In this document: positions 1 through 6,116 of the stretch, in pieces
How the letters are laid out: each line of letters starts with the position of its first letter
Position numbering within the stretch: the stretch's first letter is position 1
Assembly: GCA_964405835.1 (NCBI GenBank)
Contig: CAYOPN010000080.1
Location: 1 to 6,769, forward strand
DNA length: 6,769 bases
Reading direction: 5' to 3'
Source: JAJVIP01 sp964405835
Lineage (GTDB): Bacteria > Elusimicrobiota > Elusimicrobia > F11
The notes under the pieces: model-generated
The model's database searches: none
Seen by the model: the letters and a program-made list of their open reading frames with translations, nothing else
Told to the model about the DNA's origin: nothing
Program-made: the position numbers and the translations under genes

Positions 1-390
1 GAGCAATTGCGGCGCGGCATTTTCCTGCGCGCTTACGGACAGAAGGACCCGTTGATCGAATTCCAAAAAGAAGGGTTCCGCCTCTTTGAATCGATGATGA
101 TTCGTGTGCGCGACACGTTCCTTGAATATATTTTCCATATTTCCGTAGCCGCCGCCGAAACGACCAAGCAGAAAGAAGCAACGCCTGTTCCAATGATCAC
201 GCAAAAAGACGAGGTCGCTGGTATGAGTGGTCAATCAAAACCGACCCAACCAGCCAACGGGATACCGAAAGGTGTGCTGCCCCTTCCTGGAAAGTCGCCA
301 GCGGCGCCGATCGAAGTCGAGAAAATCGGCCGGAACGACGCGTGTCCTTGCGGGAGCGGAAAAAAATACAAGAAGTGCCACGGCCAATGA
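1..390 (+). CDS. secA: Protein translocase subunit SecA, C-terminal end (5' part outside window)
   Basis: SecA is the ATPase that pushes unfolded preproteins through the SecYEG channel. Only the last 129 codons are visible, read in frame from base 1 to the TGA at 388-390. Residues 3-46 match the end of the helical wing/scaffold region of the family, including the typical LRAYGQKDPLIEF stretch (9-21) and the following helix GFRLFESM. Residues 50-108 form a low-complexity, Pro/Lys/Gln-rich linker. The last residues are the SEC-C zinc motif, C115-x-C117-x8-C126-H127 with the usual GSGKKYKK between. In known SecA proteins this motif binds zinc and mediates contacts with SecB or the ribosome. The motor domains lie upstream and cannot be judged. 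A TTG at base 7 is not a real start, because the frame is open to the window edge and the family homology continues through it. Confidence 0.95.
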   Translation, partial: EQLRRGIFLRAYGQKDPLIEFQKEGFRLFESMMIRVRDTFLEYIFHISVAAAETTKQKEATPVPMITQKDEVAGMSGQSKPTQPANGIPKGVLPLPGKSPAAPIEVEKIGRNDACPCGSGKKYKKCHGQ

Positions 391-397
391 GTTCGTC

Positions 398-422
398 ATC
401 CTGGAATGCAGTAATCCAGGAT
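398..422 (+). other. Hairpin between secA and lnt (8-bp perfect stem, 9-nt loop)
   Basis: ATCCTGGA (398-405) and TCCAGGAT (415-422) are perfect reverse complements separated by nine bases. The right arm contains AGGA (418-421), the best Shine-Dalgarno candidate for the GTG start of lnt at 433, so folding could hide that site. It begins 8 nt after the secA stop. A terminator role is possible but weakly supported, because only CCAATTTAAAG follows instead of a run of T. The function is inferred from position alone. Confidence 0.4.
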
Positions 423-432
423 CCAATTTAAA

Positions 433-1863
433 GTGGGCCCTGGATTGAGAATTTCCAGGGCGACGATAGCGGGCGTCCTTTACGCGCTCGCCTTTCCTTC
501 CTTTAATCTCCATTACCTCGCCTGGGTCGCACTTGTTCCGCTGCTTCTTATTGAACGCCCGCGTTTCCTGCATGGGTTCATCGCCGGTTTCGTCGCCAAC
601 CTGATTATTTTCTTCTGGCTGTGGAAGACGTTCAACGCCGCTCAAGTTGGATTTCCGGTAACGCTGATTTCGTGGTTGGGATTGGCTGGCGTATTGGCTT
701 GTTACTTCGGCCTCTTCGCAGAAATTTATGGTCGATTGCCCGCCAACGTTTTCCGTCCGTTGTTTGTGGCCCTAATATGGGCGCTTTTGGAATTGGTCCG
801 CTGCAAGATAATGACCGGATTCCCTTGGGCCCTGTTTGCGCACACGCAAGTGCGCAATGTTCCGCTGTTGCAGTGGGCCGCGTACGGAGGGGAACCGTTG
901 ATTTCTTTCCTATTAATATACGTGAACGCGACGGTCGCTTCTTTCTTCCGGGAACGTCGTCCCGCCACGAACATTGCATTTGCTTGCACGGCATTGATGC
1001 TGATCTTATTGTTGATAGTTGGAGGACAAATCCGGGATAAGAAGCAACTCGCCATGGAAAACGGCCCGACGATGAAGATCGCGCTCCTTCAAGGCAATAT
1101 AAATCAGTATCAGAAATGGGACGCTGCCTACGAAGCCGGCATTCGCCAACGGTACGAAGAACTCGTTGAGGCCGCCGCGAAAATCGAGCCGGACCTCATC
1201 ATATGGCCGGAAAGTTCTGTGCCAGGATGGTTTCCCAACGACCCGGAATACGTGGAGTGGGTCAAAAATGTTGTGATGAAATCAGGCGTTCCTCATTTGA
1301 TTGGTTCGGTGACGCGCCTCGATGAAAAGGAATACAACGCCGCATTTTTAATACATGCGGATGGAGAAATCGCTGCCCAGTACGCCAAACAAAAGATGGT
1401 GCCGTTCGGTGAATATATTCCGTTTGGCGGATTTTTGCGGAAGTACGTGCCCTATCTCGGCCATTTGGGCACGTTTGACGCGGGGGATAGGCCGGTCATG
1501 TTCGATGTAAAGGGGGGCAAAGTAGCGCCAAACATTTGTTACGAGGCATTCTTCGCGCCGTTGATTTATAAAAGTGTCCAACAAGGGGCCGATATCATCG
1601 TGAATATCACAAACGACGGCTGGTTTCTGGACAGCGCCGCGCCCGAGCAGCATTTTGTTGCCAACCAATTTCGCGCGGTGGAAAACGGCCGGCCGGTCTT
1701 GCGTGCTGCGAATACCGGCATTTCGGCGGTCATCGACATGTCAGGAACGGTGCGATACCGTTCCGATCTGCTGGTAAAAGGAATGTTCGTTGAGTCCGTT
1801 CCGCTTTACCAAGAGCCCACTTTTTTCTCTATGTTATACTCCCGGCTATGTCACGCGAATTAA
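433..1863 (+). CDS. lnt: Apolipoprotein N-acyltransferase (Lnt)
   Basis: Lnt is an inner-membrane enzyme that transfers an acyl chain from a phospholipid to the N-terminal cysteine of apolipoproteins, the last step of lipoprotein maturation. The 476-residue product has the family architecture. Residues about 10-200 hold several hydrophobic membrane segments, with the conserved GFPWALFAHTQ stretch at 129-139. Residues about 213-455 form a nitrilase-type domain. The Glu-Lys-Cys triad is visible as E260 in IIWPESS, K319 in YAKQKMVPFGEYIP and C369 in NICYEAFF; E327 in PFGE also fits the family. Length is near the usual 500-520. The start is GTG 433: an in-frame TAA at 412-414 bars extension upstream, and AGGA lies 11 nt before it. 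The next candidate, TTG 445, would have GGA directly abutting it. The 3' end overlaps the prfB start. Lol transporter genes downstream fit a shared role in lipoprotein biogenesis. Confidence 0.96.
   Translation: MGPGLRISRATIAGVLYALAFPSFNLHYLAWVALVPLLLIERPRFLHGFIAGFVANLIIFFWLWKTFNAAQVGFPVTLISWLGLAGVLACYFGLFAEIYGRLPANVFRPLFVALIWALLELVRCKIMTGFPWALFAHTQVRNVPLLQWAAYGGEPLISFLLIYVNATVASFFRERRPATNIAFACTALMLILLLIVGGQIRDKKQLAMENGPTMKIALLQGNINQYQKWDAAYEAGIRQRYEELVEAAAKIEPDLIIWPESSVPGWFPNDPEYVEWVKNVVMKSGVPHLIGSVTRLDEKEYNAAFLIHADGEIAAQYAKQKMVPFGEYIPFGGFLRKYVPYLGHLGTFDAGDRPVMFDVKGGKVAPNICYEAFFAPLIYKSVQQGADIIVNITNDGWFLDSAAPEQHFVANQFRAVENGRPVLRAANTGISAVIDMSGTVRYRSDLLVKGMFVESVPLYQEPTFFSMLYSRLCHAN
437..461 (+). 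other. Second hairpin, within the first codons of lnt
   Basis: GCCCTGGA (437-444) and TCCAGGGC (454-461) are perfect reverse complements with a nine-base loop, the same stem length and loop length as the hairpin at 398-422. Both share the core CCTGGA...TCCAGG, and the cores are offset by exactly 39 nt. The stem begins two bases after the GTG start codon. The segment at 415-420 could alternatively pair with 439-444 and place the GTG start in a loop. Roles in translation initiation are inferred only. Confidence 0.4.
1832..1840 (+). promoter_or_regulatory. Candidate extended -10 promoter for prfB
   Basis: TGTTATACT reads as an extended -10 element: TG, one base, then TATACT, five of six matches to TATAAT. 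No good -35 hexamer sits 16-18 bp upstream. The expected transcription start would fall at about 1847-1848, the A of the prfB ATG, so a transcript from here would be leaderless or nearly so. This agrees with the lack of a purine-rich ribosome-binding site before that ATG. It lies inside the lnt coding region. Confidence 0.35.
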
Positions 1864-2976
1864 AAAATCAAATCGAAACCCTTTCCAAAAAGGTCGATGA
1901 CATGGGGAGGTTTCTTTGACCTGCCCGGCAAGAAAGACATCGTCGCCCGCCTAGAACAAGAATCCGCCCATCCTGAATTCTGGTCCAATGCGCAAAAAGC
2001 CAAAGGCGTCATGCGCGATCTGGACGCCGCCAAGTCGGCAATAAAAACTTGGAACGACCTGCACGCGCGTTTGCAAGATTTGTCGGCCCACCTTGAACTG
2101 GCGGAAGAAGCCAAAGACGAAAAAGAAGAAAAAGAAGTTTCCACCGGCCTCGACCAACTCCAAAAAACACTAAACGAATTGGAAATCCGCGCGCTGTTGA
2201 ACGGACCGCACGACAATTCTGACGCCATTCTCACGCTGCACGCGGGCGCGGGGGGAACGGAAGCGGCCGATTGGGCGGATATGTTGTTGCGCATGTACAC
2301 GCGTTGGGTTGAACGCAAAGGGATGAAGTTGGAAATTTCCGATTATATTCCCGGTGACGGCGCCGGTTTGCGCAGTGTGACAGCGGTCGTGCGCGGCCAA
2401 TACGCTTACGGACTTCTCAAGGCCGAGATGGGCGTGCACCGGTTGGTCCGAATTTCTCCTTTTGATTCCAACGCACGGCGCCACACGTCTTTCGCCTCGC
2501 TCGATGTGATTCCGGAAATCGACGACGATATTGTCATCGAAATCAAAGACGCTGATTTAAAAATCGACACGTACCGTTCCTCCGGCGCCGGCGGACAGCA
2601 CGTGAACAAAACGGAATCGGCCATCCGCATCACGCACATTCCGACTGGTGTGGTGGTTGCCTGTCAGCAGGAACGATCGCAAATCAAGAACCGCGAATTT
2701 GCCATGAAAATTTTGAAATCGAAATTGTTCGACCTGGAACAAGAAAAACAGCGCGCGGCGCTCGAGAAACATTACGATGAACGCGGGCAAATTGCCTGGG
2801 GGCACCAGATCCGTTCCTATGTATTTATGCCATATCAGCTCGTGAAAGACCTCCGTTCGGACTATGAAACGGGGAATATTCAGGCGGTGATGGACGGCGA
2901 GCTGGACCCGTTTATCAAGTCGTATCTTGATTGGAAGGCCACCAAGAAAGATGCTACACTCCGCGCCAATTCATAG
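1848..2976 (+). CDS. prfB: Peptide chain release factor 2, expressed by programmed +1 frameshift
   Basis: RF2 recognises UGA and UAA stop codons and triggers peptide release on the ribosome. The coding region is 1848-1916 joined to 1918-2976, skipping T1917, giving 375 residues (E. coli RF2 has 365). The first 23 codons start at ATG 1848 and end at an in-frame TGA (1917-1919); the remaining 352 residues lie in the +1 frame. The join GRFL/DLPGKK aligns with RGYL/DYDAKK at the E. coli shift site. Visible motifs are the SPF anticodon-mimic tripeptide (203-205), GAGGTEAADWA in domain 2, and the catalytic GGQ (248-250) in SSGAGGQHVNKTES. An ATG at 1897 in the second frame looks like a start but is the artefact expected when the shift is missed. 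The start overlaps the end of lnt by 16 nt and has no clear ribosome-binding site. The gene ends in TAG, which RF1 reads. Confidence 0.95.
1904..1920 (+). promoter_or_regulatory. RF2 autoregulatory +1 frameshift signal
   Basis: An internal Shine-Dalgarno-like GGGGAGG (1904-1910) is followed by a three-base spacer TTT (1911-1913), the slippery leucine codon CTT (1914-1916), the in-frame TGA (1917-1919) and C1920. The CTT TGA C core and three-base spacing are the same as at the E. coli prfB site; the internal Shine-Dalgarno (AGGGGG there) and spacer (TAT there) differ. In the known mechanism, low RF2 stalls the ribosome at UGA, tRNA-Leu slips from CUU to UUU, and decoding resumes at GAC; high RF2 terminates to give a 23-residue peptide. 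Autoregulation of RF2 level is therefore expected here. Confidence 0.93.
2931..2960 (+). promoter_or_regulatory. Candidate sigma-70-type promoter before the receiver gene
   Basis: TTGGAA (2931-2936, four of six matches to TTGACA) lies 18 bp before TACACT (2955-2960, four of six matches to TATAAT). TG at 2952-2953 gives an extended -10. The segment TGCTACACTCC (2952-2962) closely matches TGTTATACTCC before prfB. A start near 2967 would leave about 18 nt of leader containing the AGGAGG site. It lies within the last codons of prfB. Confidence 0.4.
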
Positions 2977-2980
2977 GAGG
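2975..2980 (+). promoter_or_regulatory. Strong ribosome-binding site overlapping the prfB stop
   Basis: A full AGGAGG overlaps the last two bases of the prfB TAG stop and sits four T residues before the GTG at 2985. It decides the start of the receiver gene in favour of GTG 2985 over the in-frame TTG at 2931, which is inside prfB and would add 18 residues foreign to the receiver fold. It is the only perfect Shine-Dalgarno sequence at a gene start in this window. Confidence 0.85.
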
Positions 2981-2984
2981 TTTT

Positions 2985-3353
2985 GTGGCGAAAATTCTGG
3001 TTGTTGACGACGAAAAAGACGTGGTTGAACTCTTGAAATTTCTTTTGGAAAAAGACGGCTATGCGGTCGCAACCGCGTTCAACGGCCGTGAAGCGCTGAC
3101 CGCCGCCAAGGACAGCGTGCCCGATTTGATTTTGCTCGACGTGATGATGCCAGAGATGGACGGCTACACCGTGCAAACGCAGTTGTTGGACAATCCCGCC
3201 ACACGCAACATTCCTATTATCATCCTCACCGCGAAGGGCCAGTTGCGCGATGTGTTCGCCATGTCCGCCAACGTGAAGGCCTACATCGAAAAACCCTTCG
3301 ATCCGAAAACGCTTCGCCTTAAGATCCAAGAATCCATCCAACCCAAATCTTGA
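2985..3353 (+). CDS. Single-domain response regulator (CheY-like receiver)
   Basis: The 122-residue product is a lone receiver domain. Receivers accept a phosphoryl group from a histidine kinase and change surface to contact a partner. The sequence starts AKILVVDDEKD, with acidic pocket D8/D9, phosphoacceptor D52 in LILLDVMMPEMDG, T82 in IIILTAK and K103-P104-F105 as the conserved lysine-proline pair. All key residues for phosphorylation are present, so it should be active. No DNA-binding or enzymatic output domain follows; the protein stops 17 residues after KPF. One oddity is SANVKAY (94-100) where many receivers have a GADDY-like segment. No histidine kinase lies in the window, so its partner and output are unknown. 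It sits 8 nt after prfB and its stop overlaps lysS, so it is likely co-transcribed with translation genes. Confidence 0.93.
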   Translation: MAKILVVDDEKDVVELLKFLLEKDGYAVATAFNGREALTAAKDSVPDLILLDVMMPEMDGYTVQTQLLDNPATRNIPIIILTAKGQLRDVFAMSANVKAYIEKPFDPKTLRLKIQESIQPKS

Positions 3354-4879
3354 ACCCCACACCCCCGTCCTCCTCAGAGTCGACGGCTGCGATTGAGCAG
3401 CTCGTCAGCCAACGCCGTGAAAAGAAAGACCGTCTTGCCGCGGCCGGAAAAACCCCTTACGGACACCGGTATCAGCGTTCGCACACGCTCGCCCAGGCGC
3501 TGAAAGAATTCGATTCCAAAGTTCCGAAGATTGAGGGAAGCCCATCACCCGCGGATTCCGCCGTCTTGCAATTGGCGGGCCGTCTCATGACGCGGCGCGA
3601 TCTGGGAAAACTTTGTTTTGCGCATATCAAAGACAATTCCGGCCAGATGCAACTCAAGTTCAACGTGGCCGACATCGGCGCGGACAACTACAAAGCTTTT
3701 CTGCACGACATCGATTTGGGCGATATTATTGGCGTGACCGGTTCCATGTGCCGCACCAAAACGGGGGAACTGACACTTCAGATCAAGTCTTACGAAATGC
3801 TTTCCAAGTCGCTGCGTCCGTGGCCCGAGAAATTCCACGGCATGACCGACGCCGAAATGCGCGCGCGCCAACGCGAATTGGATTTGGGCACGAATACCGA
3901 AAGCAAAGCGCGTTTCTTGCAGCGCTCGGCTATTGTGAACTCGCTGCGCCAAACATTGGCCGAACGGGAATTCGTTGAGGTGGAAACACCGCTCATGCAG
4001 GCCATCCCCGGCGGCGCCGCAGCAAAACCATTTATCACGCACCACGAGGCGCTCGACACGAAAATGTACATGCGCATCGCGCCCGAGCTTTATTTAAAGC
4101 GGCTTTTGGTCGGTGGCTTTGAACGCGTTTACGAAATTGGCCGCGCGTTCCGGAACGAAGGCATCGACACGCGCCACAATCCGGAGTTCACGATCCTTGA
4201 AGCCTATCAGGCATACGCCAATGTGGAGGATATGATGGACTTGGCCGAGGCACTGATTCAGAACGCGGCCAAAACGCTTGGTGTCACTACCATTAATTAC
4301 CGCAAAGAAACCTGCAACATCCAGGAAAAATTCGACCGCGCGTCGCTCATCGATTTGTTTAAAAAACATTTGAACCTGGATATGATCGAACTCTGCAAAA
4401 ACAAGAAATGGGCCGAGGCCGCCACGGCGAAAGGTTTAAAGATCCCGAAAGACGCGACCGAACGGAAGCTTTTCGATTTGTTGTTCGATGAACGCATCTT
4501 GGTGCATTTGGACAAGCCCACGTTTGTGCTGGACTACCCTTCGGCTTTTTCTCCGCTCGCAAAAACAAAGCCGACCGAACCGCTGTTATCGGACCGTTTT
4601 GAACTGTTCATCGCGAAAGAAGAAGTGGCGAACGCTTACACCGAACAAAACGATCCCGACGAACAACGGCGCAAATTTGGAGAAGAGTTGGCCAAACGCC
4701 AGTCCGGCGACGAAGAAGCGATGCCCAAGGACGAAGAATTTATTTTGGCGCTCGAACACGGCATGCCGCCCGCCGGCGGTCTTGGTATTGGTGTCGACCG
4801 TTTGACCATGATTCTGACCGGCTGCGCTTCCATCCGCGAAGTTATTCTGTTCCCGCTCCTCAAACCTCAATCGGCGTGA
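3350..4879 (+). CDS. lysS: Lysyl-tRNA synthetase, class II
   Basis: The enzyme charges tRNA-Lys with lysine using ATP in the cytoplasm. The 509-residue product is close to the 505 of E. coli LysS. An N-terminal OB-fold anticodon-binding domain spans about 70-155 (VLQLAGRLMTRRDLGK onward). The catalytic domain follows: motif 1 around 203-220 (REFVEVETPLMQAIPGG), motif 2 at 264-284 with R268 and H276 in GRAFRNEGIDTRHNPEF, and motif 3 at 476-487 with R484 in GGLGIGVDRLTM. RFELFIAKEEVANAYTEQND (416-435) is also typical. The start is TTG 3350, whose last two bases plus the next A form the TGA stop of the receiver gene. It is the first usual start codon after an in-frame TAA at 3320-3322, and no ATG occurs before the OB fold. 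No clear ribosome-binding site precedes it, so translation probably depends on coupling to the gene upstream. The first 20 residues are a variable, Ser/Pro-rich leader. Confidence 0.96.
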   Translation: MNPTPPSSSESTAAIEQLVSQRREKKDRLAAAGKTPYGHRYQRSHTLAQALKEFDSKVPKIEGSPSPADSAVLQLAGRLMTRRDLGKLCFAHIKDNSGQMQLKFNVADIGADNYKAFLHDIDLGDIIGVTGSMCRTKTGELTLQIKSYEMLSKSLRPWPEKFHGMTDAEMRARQRELDLGTNTESKARFLQRSAIVNSLRQTLAEREFVEVETPLMQAIPGGAAAKPFITHHEALDTKMYMRIAPELYLKRLLVGGFERVYEIGRAFRNEGIDTRHNPEFTILEAYQAYANVEDMMDLAEALIQNAAKTLGVTTINYRKETCNIQEKFDRASLIDLFKKHLNLDMIELCKNKKWAEAATAKGLKIPKDATERKLFDLLFDERILVHLDKPTFVLDYPSAFSPLAKTKPTEPLLSDRFELFIAKEEVANAYTEQNDPDEQRRKFGEELAKRQSGDEEAMPKDEEFILALEHGMPPAGGLGIGVDRLTMILTGCASIREVILFPLLKPQSA

Positions 4880-4886
4880 GCCGTTG

Positions 4887-6116
4887 ATGGCCGCCGAACT
4901 TTATCTCGCCCATCGTTATCTGACCAATCGCCGCCAAGGCGCCTACGGCTGGATGATCGGCTGGCTCGCCACCGGGAGTGTCGCGCTCGGCGTGGCGGCG
5001 CTCATTGTCACGTTATCGGTCATGAGTGGTTTTCGCGATGACATCCGTCAAAAAATCCTCGGCATTCAACCGCACGTGATCATCACATCGTTTTTTGGGC
5101 AGACCGATCTCAGCGGCAATTCGTTTGAAAAAATCCTCGGCGCGGAGCCTTTGGTCGACACATGGTCGCCATATGTGTCGGGCCAAGTGCTCATGGGCCA
5201 CGGCAGCCAGAATTCTGGCGCCATGTTGAAAGGAATTGATCCGGAACGCGAACCTCGCGTGGCCAACCTCATGAACAAATTGCAGGAAGGGGAATGGAAA
5301 CTCTTGGCGCCCGCCATGGCGGGAAAGAAACCAAATATTTTCCTTGGAAAAGAACTCGCGCGGAATCTGGGCGCGCGCGTGGGAGACACGGTCTGGATCA
5401 TCACCCCTGGCGCCGGCATCACCGCGATGTCGGTGCCGCAAGCGCATTTGTTTGTGGTCGCAGGTTTTGTGCAATCGGGTCTTTACGATTACGATTCGTC
5501 GCTCGCCTACATCGACATCAAGTCGGCCCAGGGGCTTTTTGATATGGGGAAAAATGTTTCGGGTATCGGCGTGCGCCTTAAAAACGTGGACAAGGCCGAT
5601 GTTGTCGCGCGTGATTTACAGAACAAATTCCAAGGCGCGTTCTGGGTCCGCTCGTGGCTGTCGCTCAACCGCAACCTTTTCTCAGCGCTGAAACTCGAGA
5701 AGACCGTGATGTTTATCATCCTCACCATGGTGACTTTGGTGGCGTCGGTCATGATCGTTAGCAATTTGCTTTTGTCCATTACCCAGAAAATCCGGGAGAT
5801 TGGGATCCTGCGCGCCATGGGCGCGACCCGGAAAACGATCCACCGGATTTTTCTCTATCAAGGCATTTTGATGGGCGTGGTGGGCACTGCCATCGGTTCC
5901 GTTTTGGGGATTGGCGTTTCCATGATTTTGGCGCGCACAAATTTTATTCGATTGCCCGCCGACGTTTATTACATCGACCGTCTTCCCGTCCGTTTGGACC
6001 CAATCGATATCGCGACGGTCATTGTGGCTGCTTGCTTCATTGTGTTGATTGCGACGCTCTATCCCGCGCGGCGTGCCGCGGAACTCGACCCGTTGGATGC
6101 CATCCGCTATGGCTAA
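4887..6116 (+). CDS. Lipoprotein-releasing ABC transporter permease, LolC/LolE family
   Basis: LolC/E-type permeases, with LolD ATPase, extract mature lipoproteins from the inner membrane and pass them to the carrier LolA. The 409-residue product (E. coli LolC 399, LolE 414) has the family layout: TM1 at about 22-46, followed by the conserved VMSGFRDDI (46-54); a large periplasmic MacB-type domain at about 55-270; and an FtsX-type domain with TM2 at 273-298, TM3 at 322-348 and TM4 at 373-394. The cytoplasmic loop REIGILRAMGATRKTI (303-318) is the helix expected to contact LolD, and the end YPARRAAELDPLDAIRYG is typical. ATG 4887 is preferred over the adjacent TTG 4884; GAG at 4878-4880 is a weak ribosome-binding site. 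Whether it acts as LolC, LolE or a single homodimeric subunit (LolF-like) cannot be told, since no second permease gene is visible. Confidence 0.93.
   Translation: MAAELYLAHRYLTNRRQGAYGWMIGWLATGSVALGVAALIVTLSVMSGFRDDIRQKILGIQPHVIITSFFGQTDLSGNSFEKILGAEPLVDTWSPYVSGQVLMGHGSQNSGAMLKGIDPEREPRVANLMNKLQEGEWKLLAPAMAGKKPNIFLGKELARNLGARVGDTVWIITPGAGITAMSVPQAHLFVVAGFVQSGLYDYDSSLAYIDIKSAQGLFDMGKNVSGIGVRLKNVDKADVVARDLQNKFQGAFWVRSWLSLNRNLFSALKLEKTVMFIILTMVTLVASVMIVSNLLLSITQKIREIGILRAMGATRKTIHRIFLYQGILMGVVGTAIGSVLGIGVSMILARTNFIRLPADVYYIDRLPVRLDPIDIATVIVAACFIVLIATLYPARRAAELDPLDAIRYG

Noticed and set aside
398..432. Rho-independent terminator after secA.
   Set aside because: The 8-bp stem is real but is followed by CCAATTTAAAG without a T-run, and its second arm overlaps the likely lnt ribosome-binding site, so I list it only as a hairpin.
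1880..1893. Short inverted repeat CCTTT-CCAA-AAAGG just upstream of the frameshift signal.
   Set aside because: Five weak base pairs in A-rich coding sequence; known RF2 sites need the internal Shine-Dalgarno, not a stem, so chance is the simpler explanation.
1897..1917. ATG at 1897 as the start of prfB.
   Set aside because: It would encode MTWGGFF ahead of the RF2 body. The upstream ATG at 1848 with the CTT TGA C shift site gives an N-terminus that aligns with RF2, so 1897 is an out-of-frame artefact.
1860..2318. 152-codon minus-strand open frame opposite the 5' half of prfB.
   Set aside because: Its Ser/Arg/Ala-rich, low-information sequence is what antisense translation of a Glu/Lys/Ala-rich coiled-coil region gives.
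2880..3362. 160-codon minus-strand open frame across the receiver gene.
   Set aside because: It lies antisense to prfB and a clear receiver domain, has no recognisable motif, and reflects third-position GC bias.
3545..4045. 166-codon minus-strand open frame inside lysS.
   Set aside because: It is fully antisense to conserved lysyl-tRNA synthetase sequence and resembles no family I recognise.
4884..4886. TTG at 4884 as the permease start.
   Set aside because: The next codon is ATG, which is the commoner start and has better spacing from the weak GAG upstream; the difference is one residue.
5013..5474. 153-codon minus-strand open frame inside the lolC/E gene.
   Set aside because: It is antisense to the periplasmic domain, rich in His and Arg, and has no ribosome-binding site or motif.
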